Counted from the stretch's first letter, positions 1-10,927 are shown. The stretch: 64,000 nucleotides of DNA from Gallaecimonas pentaromativorans (GCF_003751625.1 NZ_RJUL01000003.1:62001-126000), one strand, 5' to 3'. The notes: a model not told the origin generated them from the letters alone. Program-made: numbers and translations.

Positions 1-78
1 TGGCACTATGGCCAGGGTGGCACCGTTAAGGTCGGCTTTGGTTACGCCAATATGAAACTGTCCCATAGCCTGCCTTAG
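1..78 (+). CDS. 3' end of an unidentified protein gene (partial)
   Basis: An open frame enters from the left edge and ends at TAG 76-78. The last 25 residues ([20 protein letters not shown], then SHSLP) alternate polar and hydrophobic residues with aromatics, as in a membrane beta strand. The stop overlaps the bamA stop by four bases on the opposite strand, so the two genes would converge tail to tail. Only 78 bases are visible, so chance openness cannot be excluded and no family is assigned. If real, it means skp/lpxD do not follow bamA here. Confidence 0.45.
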   Translation, partial: WHYGQGGTVKVGFGYANMKLSHSLP

Positions 79-2534
79 AAGGTGGTGCCGATGTTGAACG
101 AGAAGAACTCGGTGCTATCACCAGGCTGCTTCTTAATGGGGCGGGCAAAGCTGAACACCATGGGGCCCATGGGAGACAGCCACTGCAGACTCAGACCATA
201 AGAGGCGCGGTAGGCACTGGGGTCACTGTAGTCGTAAAACTCGCGGCTACCGGAGGCAAGAGCCAGGTCCTTGTACTTGCTGTAGTCAAACTCGGTATCC
301 CAAACGTTACCCACATCCACAAACACCGAGGTGCGTACCGAGTGCTTATAGGCTTCGTCGAGGAAAGGCGTCGGAGTGATCAGCTCAAAAGTTGCCACAG
401 CCTTAGCGTTACCGCCCAGCGCTCCACTGACATAGACTAGATCCTCTGACGACGGTAGATAAGGCGGAGTGCCGTCACCGGTAACACTTACCTTACGGCG
501 ATAAATCGCCCGCGAGCCCACCGAGTTGGACTCGAAGCCGCGCAAGGTGCGGCTACCACCGGCGTAATAGTCTTCCCAGAATGGCAGCACGGTATCGTTT
601 CCGTTGACCTTGCCATACCCCTGGCCATAGCCCAGATCCAGGCTGGTTGAGAATACCCAGTTCTGCTCACGGTCCAGCGGGAAATAGTTGTTGGCATTGA
701 AGCTCAACTTATAGAACTTCAGATCCGAATTGGGGGTAGTAACTTCCACACCCAGGCTCTGGCTAGAGCCGGCGGTAGGGAAGGTGCCGCGGTTCAGAGT
801 GCGGCGGTTCCAACCGGCAGTCAGTTCGTACTGGTCGTAATGAATACGGCCGTCAAGAATATTCTGGTCGGAATAAACGTTGTAGAACTGCAGCGCCTGC
901 TCGTAAGAACCGATGGAACTCAGCTTGGAGTTCTTATAACCGACACCGAAGGTTAAGCGGTTGTATTCATTGACCGGGAAGCCCAGGTTGGTATTGATGC
1001 CCCAGGAGCTCTGGTCATAGGCTTCCAGGTAGGCGCTGCCGTAGTCGACTTTGGTGTAGTAAATGCGCCCGCCCAAGCTCACCGCATCGATGGTGAAGTA
1101 GGGGTCGAGGTAGCTCAGGCTGATTTGCTTCTGGTAACGGTTGGTGGAACTGTTGATGCCCACGGTCTTACCGGTACCCAGCCAGTTATTCTGGGTAATA
1201 CCGGCCGTCAGCGACAAGCCTCCATAAGAACCGTAACCAATACCGGCATTCAAGGAGCCAGAGGGCTGCTCTTTCACCTTGAAATTAACGTCGGCTTGAT
1301 CGGGCTGATCGGTCAGTCGGTCGGTCGTGTTATCAACGGTTTCAAAGTAACCCAGGCGGTTCAAGCGGTCCTTTGACAGCTCCACCAAGCTGTTGGACAG
1401 CCAGGTGCCTTCCATCTGGCGCACTTCGCGGCGCAGCACTTCGTCAGACGTGGTTTCATTGCCTTCGAAGTTGACCCGGTGCACGTAGATACGGGAGCCC
1501 GGATCCACATTGATATTGAGGGTCACTTCCTTGGTCTTGGTATCCACTTCAGGATAGGTGGTGACCTTGGGATAAGCGTAACCGAACCGGCCCAGGAACT
1601 TGGCCAGCATGTCTTCGGTAAAGGTCACTTCGGCGCCGCTGTAGGTAGAGCCGGGCTTGATGGGTACCAGCTTTTCCAACAGCTCTTTTTTGTCCAGCAG
1701 GTTACCGACCAGCTTGACCTCTTTGATCTTGTAAACGTCCCCTTCGGTGACGTTGACGGTGACATAAATGCCGGTGCGATCGGGGCTCATGGACACCTGG
1801 GTAGAGTCCACGTTGAATTTGAGGTAGCCGCGGTCCAGATAGTAGGACTTAAGGGTCTCCAAGTCCGATTCCAGCTTTTGCTTCTGGTAGCGTTTTTCGG
1901 AAAATACCTGCCACCAAGCAAGCTTGTCTTTCAGCTCGAACTGGTCCAGCAGCTCCTGGTTGGAGAACACCTTGTTACCAACGATGTTGATCTGCTGAAT
2001 ATCGGCCGCTTTACCTTCCTTGAAGATAAACTTCAGACCAACCCGGTTGCGAGGCAGCGCAGTAACCTGGGCCTTGACCGAGGCGTCGTACTTACCCACC
2101 GAGTAGTAAAAATCCACCAGACCTTTTTCAATCTGGGTGAGCATGGTGCGATCGAGAGGCTCGCCGACTTTGACGTCGGAGTCTTCCAAACTCTGCTTGA
2201 GCTGTTCTTCCTTGATGTCCTTGTTACCACTGAACTCGATGGAGCTAATGGTGGGACGCTCTTTGACCTTGACCACCAAGGTACTGCCATCACGCAGCAC
2301 TTCAATGTTCTCGAAGTGGGTGGAGCTGTAGAGGGAGCGGATCAACTGGGCGACACGCGCCTGGTCGACTACGTCACCTTTTCTGACCGGAACATAGGTA
2401 AGGGCAGCAGACAGCGCCACACGCTGCAAACCATCAATACGAATATCGTTAACTTTAAAGGCATCCATCGCCTGGCTGGGCACAGAAACGGCCGCCAGTA
2501 CGGAGGCGCACAGCAATGATTGCACGGCTCTCAT
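75..2534 (-). CDS. bamA: BamA, outer-membrane protein assembly factor
   Basis: Core subunit of the BAM complex, which folds and inserts beta-barrel proteins into the outer membrane. The 819-residue product has a signal peptide (residues 1-22, ending PSQA). Five POTRA domains follow to about residue 424, then a C-terminal 16-strand Omp85 barrel with an RGF-type loop (LRGFESNS) and a terminal phenylalanine in FNIGTTF. Length matches the family (about 800). It lies 27 bases downstream of rseP, as in most gammaproteobacteria, and is the last gene of the uppS-cdsA-dxr-rseP-bamA run. No skp follows within the window; a convergent frame overlaps its stop. Confidence 0.98.
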   Translation of the reverse strand: MRAVQSLLCASVLAAVSVPSQAMDAFKVNDIRIDGLQRVALSAALTYVPVRKGDVVDQARVAQLIRSLYSSTHFENIEVLRDGSTLVVKVKERPTISSIEFSGNKDIKEEQLKQSLEDSDVKVGEPLDRTMLTQIEKGLVDFYYSVGKYDASVKAQVTALPRNRVGLKFIFKEGKAADIQQINIVGNKVFSNQELLDQFELKDKLAWWQVFSEKRYQKQKLESDLETLKSYYLDRGYLKFNVDSTQVSMSPDRTGIYVTVNVTEGDVYKIKEVKLVGNLLDKKELLEKLVPIKPGSTYSGAEVTFTEDMLAKFLGRFGYAYPKVTTYPEVDTKTKEVTLNINVDPGSRIYVHRVNFEGNETTSDEVLRREVRQMEGTWLSNSLVELSKDRLNRLGYFETVDNTTDRLTDQPDQADVNFKVKEQPSGSLNAGIGYGSYGGLSLTAGITQNNWLGTGKTVGINSSTNRYQKQISLSYLDPYFTIDAVSLGGRIYYTKVDYGSAYLEAYDQSSWGINTNLGFPVNEYNRLTFGVGYKNSKLSSIGSYEQALQFYNVYSDQNILDGRIHYDQYELTAGWNRRTLNRGTFPTAGSSQSLGVEVTTPNSDLKFYKLSFNANNYFPLDREQNWVFSTSLDLGYGQGYGKVNGNDTVLPFWEDYYAGGSRTLRGFESNSVGSRAIYRRKVSVTGDGTPPYLPSSEDLVYVSGALGGNAKAVATFELITPTPFLDEAYKHSVRTSVFVDVGNVWDTEFDYSKYKDLALASGSREFYDYSDPSAYRASYGLSLQWLSPMGPMVFSFARPIKKQPGDSTEFFSFNIGTTF

Positions 2535-2561
2535 TGATTTTATTTATCCGTCCTTGCCCCG

Positions 2562-3899
2562 CTATAACCTTGCGAGGTCGTTAAATATGGCAATACCCAT
2601 CAGCATCAACAGCAAAGCTGCGCCTATCCGAAAACCCAGTTCCTGGGCTTTCTCCGACAGGGGCTTTTTGCGCACTGCTTCAAAGAAGAAGAACATCAAA
2701 TGTCCTCCATCCAGAACAGGTAAAGGCAGCAAGTTAATGATGCCCAGATTAACACTGATAAGCCCTAAAAACTGAAGAAAATGTGCGAAGCCGATCTCGG
2801 CTGAAAAGCCCGCCCCCTGCGCTATGGCTACCGGGCCGGACAGATTCGTCAGAGACAATTCTCCGGTTATCAATTTGACCAAGGTCGACACGGTCAGGCT
2901 GACCATCTGCCAGGCTGATTTTGCCCCCTCAGCCATGGCGTCCACAGGGCCAAAACGCAGTTTGGTCAGCAAGCCCTCGGGCCACTTGGGCGCCTTAGGA
3001 TAAAGGCCGACATAACCTTGACCATCTCGCTCATCTGGGACCACGGTGATAGCCATTCGTTCACCGTCTCTTTCAATATCGAATACCAGCGCGTTACCTG
3101 GGCCTTGTTGAACCGCCTTGGAAAAGGCTTCCCAGTCCACGTCGCCCTGCCCTTCAAGGGCCACAATGCGGTCGCCAGGCTTGAGCCCGGCCTTGGCGGC
3201 CGCGCCTCCTGGTACCAGTTTTTCAACCACCACCTCAAAGCGGGGGCTAAAGGCCTTGATGCCGAGGCTTTGCAGGCTGCTTTGCTTGTTAGGGTCAAAA
3301 TGCCACTGGCGGGTATCGAGGGTCAGCTGGCGGCTGATGCCACGCTTGTCGGCCACGGTCAGGTCAATGGCCTTGTCGCCGATATGGGCCACAAAGGCCA
3401 GGTTGACCTCGTCCCAGCTGCGGGTTAGTTGGCCGCCAACGGCCGTTATCTCGCCGCCCACCGGTAAACGGGCCTCGGCGGCAATAGAGCCGGGCAGCAC
3501 ATCGCCAATCACCGGCTTGATGGCCGGCAGGCCCACCATCCACATCAGCCAGTACACCAAAATGGCGAACAGGATATTGGCAGCCGGGCCAGCGGCCACA
3601 ATGGCGGTGCGGGCTTTGAGGGATTTGTTATTAAAAGCCCGGTGCCGCTCTTCGGGCGCCACCTCGGCCACCCGCTCGTCGAGCATTTTGACGTAACCGC
3701 CCAAGGGAATGGCAGCCACTACGTATTCCACGCCGTCACTTGCCACTTTTTTCCACAGTGCCGGGCCAAAACCGATGGAGAACCGCTCCACCTTGACGCC
3801 ACAGCGCCGAGCTACCCAAAAGTGGCCAAACTCATGGATGGTCACCAGGATGCCAAGGGCAAGGATAAAGAAAAACAGGTTCCACAGCAGGGTCAGCAT
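2562..3899 (-). CDS. rseP: RseP, site-2 intramembrane zinc metalloprotease
   Basis: Inner-membrane protease that makes the second cut in anti-sigma factor RseA, releasing sigma E, and also clears signal peptides. The 445-residue protein carries HEFGH (residues 22-26) in the first membrane segment and the second metal motif in [13 protein letters not shown] near residue 395. Two PDZ domains lie between in the periplasmic part. Length is close to E. coli RseP (450). Its start overlaps the dxr stop region by 7 bases, indicating translational coupling. Its position between dxr and bamA is conserved and fits the role in envelope stress. Confidence 0.98.
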   Translation of the reverse strand: MLTLLWNLFFFILALGILVTIHEFGHFWVARRCGVKVERFSIGFGPALWKKVASDGVEYVVAAIPLGGYVKMLDERVAEVAPEERHRAFNNKSLKARTAIVAAGPAANILFAILVYWLMWMVGLPAIKPVIGDVLPGSIAAEARLPVGGEITAVGGQLTRSWDEVNLAFVAHIGDKAIDLTVADKRGISRQLTLDTRQWHFDPNKQSSLQSLGIKAFSPRFEVVVEKLVPGGAAAKAGLKPGDRIVALEGQGDVDWEAFSKAVQQGPGNALVFDIERDGERMAITVVPDERDGQGYVGLYPKAPKWPEGLLTKLRFGPVDAMAEGAKSAWQMVSLTVSTLVKLITGELSLTNLSGPVAIAQGAGFSAEIGFAHFLQFLGLISVNLGIINLLPLPVLDGGHLMFFFFEAVRKKPLSEKAQELGFRIGAALLLMLMGIAIFNDLARL

Positions 3900-5071
3900 G
3901 GCAGGAGCGATCTCAGGTAAAGGCGGCTTTCATAGTCCAGAGCCAGAATACCGGCTAAGTCGCTGGCTGTCTCGCCGGCAAAGCGGCCAAGGGCCTGCTC
4001 AACGGTTTTAGCGATGCCGGTAAAGGGCAGCTGCCCAGCCAAAAAGGCCGCCACCGCCACTTCGTTGGCGGCGTTCAACACCGTGGTTGCCCCCTGCCCG
4101 GCCTTACAAGCGTCCATGGCCAGATACAGGCAGGGATAACGAGCAGCATCGGGGCGGTCAAAGCTAAATTGGCCGAGGCTGAAAAAATCCAGCGGCGCTA
4201 CCCCGGCGTCGATACGCTCGGGGTAGGCCATGGCATGGGCAATAGGGGTGCGCATGTCCGGGTTACCCATTTGGGCCAGCACTGAGCCATCGCTGTAACG
4301 CACCATGGAGTGGATAATGCTTTGCGGGTGCAGCACCACCTGGATGTCATCAATGGCGCAATCGAACAGCCAGCGCGCTTCGATAAACTCCAGGCCCTTG
4401 TTCATCATGGTGGCAGAATCCACCGAGATTTTCTGGCCCATGGACCAGTTGGGGTGGGCAACGGCCTCGGCCGGGGTAATGGCGGCAAAGCTCGCCAGTT
4501 CGCGGGTGCGAAAGGGGCCGCCGGAGCCGGTCAGAAGGATTTGCGTCACCCCGTGCCGGCCATAGCTTTCGCCTTGCTGGCAGGCATAAGGCAGGGATTG
4601 GAAGATGGCGTTGTGCTCAGAATCGATGGGCAGCAACTCGGCACCGTGTTCCTTGACCGCCGTCATAAAAAGCTCGCCAGACATCACCAGCGCTTCTTTA
4701 TTGGCCAGCAACACCCTTTTGCCGGCTTTGACCGCCGCCAAGGTCGGCAGCAGCCCTGCCGCGCCGACTATGGCCGCCATCACCTGGCGCGCCTCGGGGT
4801 GCGCCGCTATTTCGCAAAGGGCATCGGGGCCGGTCAACAGTTCGGTGTTGGCGCCAGCAGCCTTTAGCTCGCCAGCCAGCCAAGCCGCCTTGGCGTCGTC
4901 TACCAGCACCGCCTGGCTTGGCTTGAATTGCAGGCAAAGGGCCAGCAGCTTCTCGGCATTGGAGTGGGCAGAAAGCGCCACCACCCGGTATTTGTCCGGA
5001 TGACGGGCCACCACATCCAGGGTCGAATCGCCAATGGAGCCGGTGGCGCCCAGTACAACGACGCCTTGCAT
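3893..5071 (-). CDS. dxr: 1-deoxy-D-xylulose 5-phosphate reductoisomerase
   Basis: Second step of the MEP isoprenoid pathway: rearranges and reduces DXP to 2-C-methyl-D-erythritol 4-phosphate with NADPH. Visible motifs are the N-terminal nucleotide-binding [17 protein letters not shown] (metal and substrate site), GSGGPFR, and [13 protein letters not shown]. Length is 392 residues from the ATG at 5071. A TTG one codon upstream (5074) is also in frame. The ATG overlaps the cdsA TGA by one base (TGATG), so I prefer it. The cdsA-dxr-rseP order is that of Vibrio and Shewanella; E. coli has dxr before uppS. It feeds UppS with isoprenoid precursors. Confidence 0.97.
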   Translation of the reverse strand: MQGVVVLGATGSIGDSTLDVVARHPDKYRVVALSAHSNAEKLLALCLQFKPSQAVLVDDAKAAWLAGELKAAGANTELLTGPDALCEIAAHPEARQVMAAIVGAAGLLPTLAAVKAGKRVLLANKEALVMSGELFMTAVKEHGAELLPIDSEHNAIFQSLPYACQQGESYGRHGVTQILLTGSGGPFRTRELASFAAITPAEAVAHPNWSMGQKISVDSATMMNKGLEFIEARWLFDCAIDDIQVVLHPQSIIHSMVRYSDGSVLAQMGNPDMRTPIAHAMAYPERIDAGVAPLDFFSLGQFSFDRPDAARYPCLYLAMDACKAGQGATTVLNAANEVAVAAFLAGQLPFTGIAKTVEQALGRFAGETASDLAGILALDYESRLYLRSLLPC

Positions 5072-5931
5072 CAAACCCCCATGGCCAGCATCACCAGTAC
5101 AAACACCGGCACCGCGGCGGTGATGGAGTCGATACGGTCAAGAATGCCGCCGTGGCCCGGCAGGATGGAGCCCGAATCCTTGATACCGGCTTCGCGCTTG
5201 AACATGGACTCGCTCAAGTCTCCGAGGATGGAGGCCAATACCGTCAGCAGGCTGGCCACTACCATGGCGCTTGGCGAGATGGTCACCGGCCGCAGGTAAA
5301 CGAAAATGGCGCAAATGACCATGGCCAGGGCCAGGCCGCCCATAGCCCCTTCGATAGACTTATTGGGGCTGACCCGGGGGGAGAGTTTGTTCTTGCCAAA
5401 GGCGCGGCCGGCAAAATAAGCGCCAGTGTCGGCAGCCCACACCAGCAGCAGTACAAACAAGATGGCCCAGGCCCCCAGCAGCGGGTCGGTGTCGTGGCGC
5501 CAATCGCGCAGCACCATCAGCCCGGTCCAGGTGGGCAGCAACGTTAGGGCGCCAAAGAGGATGCGCCAGCGTTTGTTTTGCTGCCAAAAACGCTTGGGCT
5601 CGGGGTATTGGGTAATAAGCACTGCCGCCACCGTCCACCAGAACCCGGCCAGCAGCACCATCAGGCTGTAAAAGCCAGCCGGTTGGCCAAAGGCCCAGAC
5701 ACTGGAAACCGGCACCACATATTGCACCAGAGCCAGTACGGCAAAGGCGATAAGGGCCAGCAGCACTTGATAAAAGCGGCCCTTAAGGCCTGCCAGCGGC
5801 GCCCATTCCCAGGCACCCAGCGCCACCAGCACGGCAGCAACCCAGCCAAAGGCATTGATAGGCAACCAGAAAATCACCAACAGAGCCAACGGCAGCAAGA
5901 GTAAAGCGGTCAAGATCCTTTGCTTTAGCAA
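5071..5931 (-). CDS. cdsA: CdsA, phosphatidate cytidylyltransferase
   Basis: Integral membrane enzyme that makes CDP-diacylglycerol from phosphatidate and CTP, the branch point of phospholipid synthesis. The 286-residue protein is mostly hydrophobic helices. It ends with the family signature in [11 protein letters not shown] near residue 265, preceded by the acidic [10 protein letters not shown] segment. The start codon is TTG at 5931; no nearby ATG exists, a purine-rich AAGGA sits about nine bases upstream, and the N-terminus MLKQRI matches the family. It follows uppS by 11 bases and is coupled to dxr. Confidence 0.97.
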   Translation of the reverse strand: MLKQRILTALLLLPLALLVIFWLPINAFGWVAAVLVALGAWEWAPLAGLKGRFYQVLLALIAFAVLALVQYVVPVSSVWAFGQPAGFYSLMVLLAGFWWTVAAVLITQYPEPKRFWQQNKRWRILFGALTLLPTWTGLMVLRDWRHDTDPLLGAWAILFVLLLVWAADTGAYFAGRAFGKNKLSPRVSPNKSIEGAMGGLALAMVICAIFVYLRPVTISPSAMVVASLLTVLASILGDLSESMFKREAGIKDSGSILPGHGGILDRIDSITAAVPVFVLVMLAMGV

Positions 5932-5942
5932 AATCGTTATCC

Positions 5943-6713
5943 TTATTTTGAATCGTTCATCCAGGCCCTGACCTGGGCGCCGGTGTAGCCAAAACGGCGT
6001 TCCCGGCTCAAAAAGACGGCCACTGCCTCTGAAAACGCCTGCTCCCCAAAGTCAGGCCAGAGGGTGTCGGTAAAGTACAGCTCAGCATAGGCCAGCTGCC
6101 AAAGCAGGAAATTGGAAATGCGATGGTCGCCGCCGGTGCGGATCATCAAATCCACCGGTGGCTGCTCGCTGAGGCTCAGCTGCTGGGCAAACAGCGACTC
6201 GGTGATGTCGCTGCTTTGCAGCTCGCCTCTGGCCACCTGTTCGGCCAGCTGCTGGGCGGCGTGGGTAATATCCCAACAGCCGCCGTAATTGGCCGCCACA
6301 TTCAGCACCAGACCGGTGTTACCGGCGGTAAGCGCTTGGGCTTCGCCGATTTTCTTTTTCAGGCGTTCTGAAAAGGCACTGCAATCGCCGATGATATTGA
6401 GCTTGATGTTGTTCTTATGAAGCTTTTTCACTTCCCGGCCCAACACCAGCAAGAACAGCTCCATCAGGAAATTGACTTCTTCTTCGGGGCGCCGCCAGTT
6501 CTCGGAAGAAAAGGCAAACAGGGTCAAGGACTCAACCCCCAGGCGGGTGGCGCAGCGCACCGTTTCCCGGACCGCTTCTACACCCTGTTTGTGGCCCATG
6601 ATCCTGGCCTTGCCACGGCTTTGAGCCCAGCGCCCGTTACCATCCATGATGATGGCGATATGGCGGGGACTGACCTTGCCGACGACTGCTTCGGTGGCGG
6701 GACTCTGGGTCAT
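5943..6713 (-). CDS. uppS: Undecaprenyl pyrophosphate synthase
   Basis: Cis-prenyltransferase that extends FPP with eight isopentenyl units to C55-PP, the carrier for peptidoglycan and O-antigen. Motifs: [11 protein letters not shown] with catalytic Asp24, the SENWRRP segment, and the C-terminal [19 protein letters not shown] and [12 protein letters not shown] signatures. Length is 256 residues from the ATG at 6713, close to E. coli (253). A longer frame starts at 6764, but that ATG lies in the loop of the terminator after frr, so the shorter form is chosen. AGGTAA upstream is a plausible ribosome site. First gene of the uppS-cdsA-dxr-rseP-bamA run. Confidence 0.97.
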   Translation of the reverse strand: MTQSPATEAVVGKVSPRHIAIIMDGNGRWAQSRGKARIMGHKQGVEAVRETVRCATRLGVESLTLFAFSSENWRRPEEEVNFLMELFLLVLGREVKKLHKNNIKLNIIGDCSAFSERLKKKIGEAQALTAGNTGLVLNVAANYGGCWDITHAAQQLAEQVARGELQSSDITESLFAQQLSLSEQPPVDLMIRTGGDHRISNFLLWQLAYAELYFTDTLWPDFGEQAFSEAVAVFLSRERRFGYTGAQVRAWMNDSK

Positions 6714-6737
6714 TGATGGGTTACCTTGGTTCCTAAA

Positions 6738-6771
6738 TAAACAAACGCCGCACAGCAGGGCCATGCGGCGT
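6738..6771 (-). terminator. Rho-independent terminator after frr
   Basis: A perfect 8-bp stem (6745-6752 pairs with 6764-6771, ACGCCGCA/TGCGGCGT) with an 11-base loop is followed on the minus strand by a T-rich run (TTTGTTTATTT). It separates pyrH-frr from uppS and marks the longer uppS frame as spurious. Confidence 0.8.
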
Positions 6772-6793
6772 CAAAACCTTACCCGATCAGGCC

Positions 6794-7351
6794 TTAGAAT
6801 TCCATTAACTCGGTTTCTTTAGCGGCCAGGACTTCATCGACCTGCTTCACAAAAGCGTCAGTCAATTTCTGGATGTCTTCCTGGGCACGACGGTCGTCGT
6901 CCTCGGAGATCTCTTTGTCTTTGAGCAGGGATTTGATGTCGTTGTTGGCATCGCGGCGCACGTTGCGGATGGCAACACGGCCGTTTTCGGCTTCGGCCCG
7001 TACCAGCTTGACCAGATCCTTGCGGCGCTCTTCGGTGAGCGGCGGCAGCGGGATGCGGATGGTGGTGCCGGCAGAAGACGGGTTCAGACCCAGGTCGGAC
7101 ATCATGATGGCCTTCTCAATGGCCTGGATCATGTTGCGGTCAAACACCGTGACCGCCAGGGTGCGGGCGTCTTCAGCGGTGATGTTGGCAACCTGCTTGA
7201 GGGGCGTGGCCGAGCCGTAGTAATCGACACGGATGGTGTCCAGCAGGCTCGGGTGGGCCCGGCCGGTGCGCACCTTGGCCATCTGGCTTTTGGTCGCTTC
7301 CAGCGTTTTTTCCATACGCTCTTTGGCGTCGGCTTTAATCTCGTTGATCAC
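6794..7351 (-). CDS. frr: Ribosome recycling factor
   Basis: Splits post-termination ribosomes together with EF-G. The 185-residue product matches the family length exactly. Conserved stretches include [58 protein letters not shown] and the C-terminal [20 protein letters not shown]. The start codon is GTG (7351) with GAGGA upstream. It follows pyrH by 20 bases in the usual pyrH-frr pair and is closed by a terminator. Confidence 0.98.
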   Translation of the reverse strand: MINEIKADAKERMEKTLEATKSQMAKVRTGRAHPSLLDTIRVDYYGSATPLKQVANITAEDARTLAVTVFDRNMIQAIEKAIMMSDLGLNPSSAGTTIRIPLPPLTEERRKDLVKLVRAEAENGRVAIRNVRRDANNDIKSLLKDKEISEDDDRRAQEDIQKLTDAFVKQVDEVLAAKETELMEF

Positions 7352-7371
7352 GGATTGACGTCCTCTTCTTA

Positions 7372-8103
7372 TCAGGCCTGGTGACTAATCAGGGTGCCTT
7401 CCGGCTCGCCCATGGCCACGGCTTTCAGGGCCCCAGGTTTGTTCATGTTAAATACGCGGATCGGCATGCTGTGATCGCGAGCCAGGGTGAAGGCAGCAAG
7501 GTCCATCACTTTCAGTTCCTGGTCCAGCACTTGCGCGTAGGTCAACTTATCATACTTCACTGCGTCAGGGTGTTTTACCGGGTCGGCGGAATATACGCCA
7601 TCGACCTTGGTGGCTTTAAGCACGCAGTCAGCTTCGATTTCGATACCGCGCAGACAGGCCGCGGAATCGGTGGTGAAGAAGGGATTGCCGGTACCGGCAG
7701 AGAAGATCACCACTTTGCCGTCGCGCAGCATACCGATGGCATCGGCCCAGTTGTAGCTGTCGCAGACCCCTTTGAGGTCAATGGCGCTCATCAGCTTGGC
7801 ATTCACATAAGCACGGTGCAGGGCGTCGCGCATGGCCAGGCCGTTCATCACGGTGGCCAGCATACCCATGTGGTCACCCACGACCCGGTTCATACCGGCC
7901 CGTGCCAGGCCTTCGCCGCGGAACAGGTTGCCGCCGCCAATCACCAGGCCCACTTGGACGCCCAGTTCAATCAGCTCTTTGATTTCGGTGGCCATACGGT
8001 CGAGAACTTTCGGGTCGATGCCGAAACCTTCTTCTCCCATCAGGGCTTCACCGGAGAGTTTCAGCAGGATGCGGCGGTATTGGGGCTTGGAACTGGTGCT
8101 CAT
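7372..8103 (-). CDS. pyrH: UMP kinase
   Basis: Phosphorylates UMP to UDP with ATP in pyrimidine biosynthesis; bacterial PyrH is a hexameric amino-acid-kinase-fold enzyme. The 243-residue product shows the N-terminal [13 protein letters not shown], the glycine-rich [11 protein letters not shown], the UMP-binding [20 protein letters not shown], and [17 protein letters not shown] with [17 protein letters not shown]. It lies in the conserved tsf-pyrH-frr order but is separated from tsf by a terminator, so it probably has its own promoter in the 90-bp gap; I could not fix that promoter. Confidence 0.98.
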   Translation of the reverse strand: MSTSSKPQYRRILLKLSGEALMGEEGFGIDPKVLDRMATEIKELIELGVQVGLVIGGGNLFRGEGLARAGMNRVVGDHMGMLATVMNGLAMRDALHRAYVNAKLMSAIDLKGVCDSYNWADAIGMLRDGKVVIFSAGTGNPFFTTDSAACLRGIEIEADCVLKATKVDGVYSADPVKHPDAVKYDKLTYAQVLDQELKVMDLAAFTLARDHSMPIRVFNMNKPGALKAVAMGEPEGTLISHQA

Positions 8104-8158
8104 GATCCTTTCTCACCTTGCAGACACAAATCGACCGCGGCACTGAGCCACGGCCCGG

Positions 8159-8186
8159 ATAAAAAGGAGGCCGGCAAGCCGGCCTC
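8159..8186 (-). terminator. Rho-independent terminator after tsf
   Basis: Stem GAGGCCGGC/GCCGGCCTC (8178-8186 with 8067+100 arm 8167-8175) with a two-base loop, followed on the minus strand by CCTTTTTA. It sits nine bases past the tsf stop. Confidence 0.88.
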
Positions 8187-8194
8187 TGTACTTC

Positions 8195-9085
8195 TTACTG
8201 CTTGGCAGCTGCGGCAGCCGCAGCGGCGGCAGCTTGCTGGGCCACTTCGGTAGCGAAGTCGACCACTTCTTTCTCGATACCTTCACCCACTTCGAAACGC
8301 ACGAAGCTGTTGGCGTCGGCGCCGGCGGCCTTGAGCAGGTCGCCCACGGACACGGAAGGATCTTTAACGAAAGGCTGACCGGTCAGAGAGATCTCACCGG
8401 TGAATTTCTTCATGCGGCCTTCAACCATCTTCTCGGCGATTTCTTGGGGCTTGCCGGATTGAACAGCGATATCGATTTGGATTTCGCGCTCTTTGGCAAC
8501 CACTTCAGCAGACACGTCTTCAGGCTTGACGAACTCGGGCTTGGAAGCAGCCACGTGCATGGCCACGTCTTTGGCCAGCTCTTCGCTGCCGCCGGTCAGG
8601 CTAACCACAACGCCGATACGGCTGCCGTGGTTGTACACGCCCAGGTTAGCGCCTTCAACGATGGTCACACGGCGAAAGCTCATGTTCTCACCGATCTTGG
8701 CGATCAGGTTCAGGCGGGTGGTGTCCAGAGTCTCACCGTTCACTTCGGTGTTACCCAGGGTTTCGATGTCGGTGATGCTGTTGGCCAGGGCGGCATCGGC
8801 AGCAGCTTTGGCCAGGGCCAGGAAGGAAGCGTCCTTGGCCACGAAGTCGGTTTCGCAGTTCACTTCCAGGATGGCAGCTTTGGTGCCTTCAGAAGCGATA
8901 ACGATGGTGCCTTCAGCGGCGATACGGCCGGCTTTCTTGGCAGCCTTGGCCTGACCGTTTTTGCGCATCAGCTCGATGGCGGCTTCGATGTCACCGTTGG
9001 TCTCGGTCAGGGCTTTTTTACAATCCATCATGCCCGCAGCGGTGCGGTCACGCAGTTCTTTTACCAGGGCAGCAGTAATTGCCAT
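8195..9085 (-). CDS. tsf: Elongation factor Ts
   Basis: Nucleotide exchange factor for EF-Tu. The N-terminal UBA-like domain contains [29 protein letters not shown], and the core contains the [10 protein letters not shown] motif. The 296-residue form starts at the ATG at 9085 ([11 protein letters not shown]), preceded by GAGGA. A longer frame from 9145 begins inside the rpsB-tsf terminator and is rejected. The C-terminus is an alanine run ([12 protein letters not shown]) longer than in E. coli EF-Ts. Expression is probably mostly read-through from rpsB. Confidence 0.97.
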   Translation of the reverse strand: MAITAALVKELRDRTAAGMMDCKKALTETNGDIEAAIELMRKNGQAKAAKKAGRIAAEGTIVIASEGTKAAILEVNCETDFVAKDASFLALAKAAADAALANSITDIETLGNTEVNGETLDTTRLNLIAKIGENMSFRRVTIVEGANLGVYNHGSRIGVVVSLTGGSEELAKDVAMHVAASKPEFVKPEDVSAEVVAKEREIQIDIAVQSGKPQEIAEKMVEGRMKKFTGEISLTGQPFVKDPSVSVGDLLKAAGADANSFVRFEVGEGIEKEVVDFATEVAQQAAAAAAAAAAKQ

Positions 9086-9110
9086 GTGAAATTCCTCGGT
9101 TTTACTTGCC

Positions 9111-9138
9111 AAAAAACAGGGGCCTTTGGGGCCCCTGT
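9111..9138 (-). terminator. Hairpin terminator/attenuator between rpsB and tsf
   Basis: Perfect 9-bp stem (9116-9124 with 9130-9138, ACAGGGGCC/GGCCCCTGT), five-base loop, then TTTTTT on the minus strand. A partial terminator here would give more S2 than EF-Ts transcript, as is known for the E. coli operon. Confidence 0.88.
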
Positions 9139-9183
9139 CAACCAATCAATCCTCGATGGTCAATCAAGGGTGAGACCGATGCC

Positions 9184-9906
9184 TTACTCGGCAGCCTCTA
9201 CGAACTCGCTTTCGGCAACAGGAGCAACGCCTTTGGCATCGTTCACAGTTGCGGCCACGGCACCCACGTACAGTTGGATGGCGCGGATAGCGTCGTCGTT
9301 GCCGGGAACCACATAGTCAACACCGTCCGGGTTGGAGTTGGTATCAACGATGGACACAACCGGGATACCCAGGTTGTTGGCTTCCTTGATGGCGATGTGC
9401 TCGTGGTCGGCGTCGATCACGAACAGCACGTCAGGCAGGCCGCCCATGTCTTTGATACCGCCCAGAGACTTCTCAAGCTTTTCCATTTCGCGGGTCAAGT
9501 CCAGCGCTTCTTTCTTGGTCAGCTTTTCGAAGGTGCCGTCTTGAGACTGGGTTTCCAGATCTTTCAGACGCTTGATGGACTGACGAACGGTTTTCCAGTT
9601 GGTCAGCATACCGCCAAGCCAGCGGTGGTTTACGTAGTATTGACCACAGCTGTTGGCCGCTTCTTTAACGGCTTCGCTGGCGGCGCGCTTGGTGCCTACA
9701 AACAGGATTTTGCCTTTCTTACCGGCCACGGAGGACAGGTAGTTCAGGGCATCATGGAACATCGGCAGGGTTTGCTCGAGGTTGATGATGTGCACTTTGT
9801 TACGGGCGCCGAAGATGAAAGGCTTCATCTTGGGGTTCCAGAAACGGGTTTGGTGACCGAAGTGAACACCGGCTTGCAGCATGTCGCGCATAGAAACTTT
9901 GGACAT
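9184..9906 (-). CDS. rpsB: 30S ribosomal protein S2
   Basis: Small-subunit protein at the head-body junction that helps recruit S1. The 240-residue sequence contains the family signatures [46 protein letters not shown], and [30 protein letters not shown]. Start ATG at 9906 with GGAGAC upstream. Its long conserved leader and promoter are annotated separately. First gene of the minus-strand series, divergent from map. Confidence 0.99.
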   Translation of the reverse strand: MSKVSMRDMLQAGVHFGHQTRFWNPKMKPFIFGARNKVHIINLEQTLPMFHDALNYLSSVAGKKGKILFVGTKRAASEAVKEAANSCGQYYVNHRWLGGMLTNWKTVRQSIKRLKDLETQSQDGTFEKLTKKEALDLTREMEKLEKSLGGIKDMGGLPDVLFVIDADHEHIAIKEANNLGIPVVSIVDTNSNPDGVDYVVPGNDDAIRAIQLYVGAVAATVNDAKGVAPVAESEFVEAAE

Positions 9907-10032
9907 TTTTTGTCTCCAAAATTGGGGTTAGGCCTCCACGTATCCCATGCATCCGACCCTTGCGGGCACCCCGGCGCATGTGCCGATACGTGTGTGGGTT
10001 TAGGTTTGCGGCAATCGGTTTGTAAATTGCCG
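9907..10032 (-). promoter_or_regulatory. rpsB leader RNA, probable S2 autoregulatory site
   Basis: The 126-nt 5' leader between the proposed promoter and the rpsB ATG is structured. On the minus strand it includes GGGGTGCCCGCAAGGG and, near the start codon, GGATACGTGGAGGCCTAACC, which resembles the conserved gammaproteobacterial rpsB leader through which S2 represses its own mRNA. The assignment rests on remembered similarity to the E. coli leader and was not checked with a covariance model. Confidence 0.55.
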
Positions 10033-10038
10033 GCGCGC

Positions 10039-10068
10039 TTTATACCATAAAGCCCTGACTGAAACCAA
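10039..10068 (-). promoter_or_regulatory. Candidate sigma70 promoter for rpsB
   Basis: On the minus strand TTGGTT (10063-10068), 18-base spacer, TATAAA (10039-10044). Predicted start near 10032. Position fits a long leader before rpsB. Confidence 0.55.
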
Positions 10069-10105
10069 GACAGAGCGTGCTTTTTGCGCCCAAAAGAGTA
10101 GTTGA

Positions 10106-10897
10106 ATGACTGTCAAAATCAAAACCGCTGATGAAATTGCCAAGATGCGCGTTGCCGGTAAACTGGCGGCCGACGTGCTGGACATGCTGGCACCCCACGT
10201 CAAACCGGGGGTGAGCACCGAGCAGCTGGACCGCCTAGCCCACGATTACATTGTCAATGAACAACAGGCCATTCCGGCGCCGCTCAACTACCACGGGTTT
10301 CCCAAGTCCATTTGTACCTCGGTCAACCATGTGGTGTGCCACGGCATTCCCGACGAGGAAAAAATCCTCAAAGACGGCGACATCATCAACATCGACGTGA
10401 CCGTTATCAAAGACGGCTACCACGGCGACACCTCCAAGATGTTTATCGTCGGCAAGCCCAGTATCCAAGGTGAACGTGTCAGTCGTGTGGCAAGAGAAGC
10501 GCTGTTGATTGGCATCAAGATGGTCAAACCCGGGGTGCAGCTTGGCGACATCGGCGCCGCCATCCAACAGCACGTGGAAGCGCATAACTACTCAGTGGTG
10601 CGTGATTACTGCGGCCACGGCATCGGCAGCGAGTTCCACGAAGAGCCCCAAGTACTGCACTATGGCAAGCCCGGCACTGGCCCGGCGCTGCAAGCCGGCA
10701 TGTGCCTGACTATTGAACCCATGGTCAATGTGGGTAAATATCACTGCAAAGTGCTTAAAGATGATTGGACCGTGGTCACCAAGGACCGCAGCCTGTCGGC
10801 ACAGTGGGAGCATACTTTGCTGGTAACCGACAACGGTGTCGAAGTCCTGACCTTAAGGGACGAAGAGACCGACCTGCCGCGCCTTATCGAGCATTGA
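10106..10897 (+). CDS. map: Methionine aminopeptidase type I
   Basis: Removes the initiator methionine from nascent proteins with a dinuclear metal centre. The 263-residue type Ia enzyme shows ICTSVNHVVCHGIP, the metal aspartates in INIDVTVIKDGYHGDTS, the histidine in DYCGHGIGSEFHEEP, and glutamates in CLTIEPM and SAQWEHTLLVT. Divergent from rpsB across a 199-bp region, as in E. coli, and followed by glnD. A terminator right after the stop probably limits read-through. Confidence 0.98.
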   Translation: MTVKIKTADEIAKMRVAGKLAADVLDMLAPHVKPGVSTEQLDRLAHDYIVNEQQAIPAPLNYHGFPKSICTSVNHVVCHGIPDEEKILKDGDIINIDVTVIKDGYHGDTSKMFIVGKPSIQGERVSRVAREALLIGIKMVKPGVQLGDIGAAIQQHVEAHNYSVVRDYCGHGIGSEFHEEPQVLHYGKPGTGPALQAGMCLTIEPMVNVGKYHCKVLKDDWTVVTKDRSLSAQWEHTLLVTDNGVEVLTLRDEETDLPRLIEH

Positions 10898-10902
10898 TTG
10901 CC

Positions 10903-10927
10903 AAGCCCCTTGAATGGGGCTTTTTTA
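10903..10927 (+). terminator. Rho-independent terminator between map and glnD
   Basis: AAGCCCC (10903-10909), six-base loop, GGGGCTT (10916-10922), then TTTT. The ATG of a longer glnD frame (10914) falls in the loop, so that start is rejected. Confidence 0.85.

Noticed and set aside
1479-2519. 346-codon antisense frame opposite the bamA POTRA region
   Set aside because: It is a shadow of bamA; the product is biased and has no motif.
6714-6764. Longer uppS start at 6764
   Set aside because: The start codon lies in the loop of the frr terminator; the added residues are not conserved in the family.
9945-9975. ATGCATCC within the rpsB leader as another ECF promoter
   Set aside because: No CGTTT follows at 16 bases, and the sequence is part of the conserved leader.
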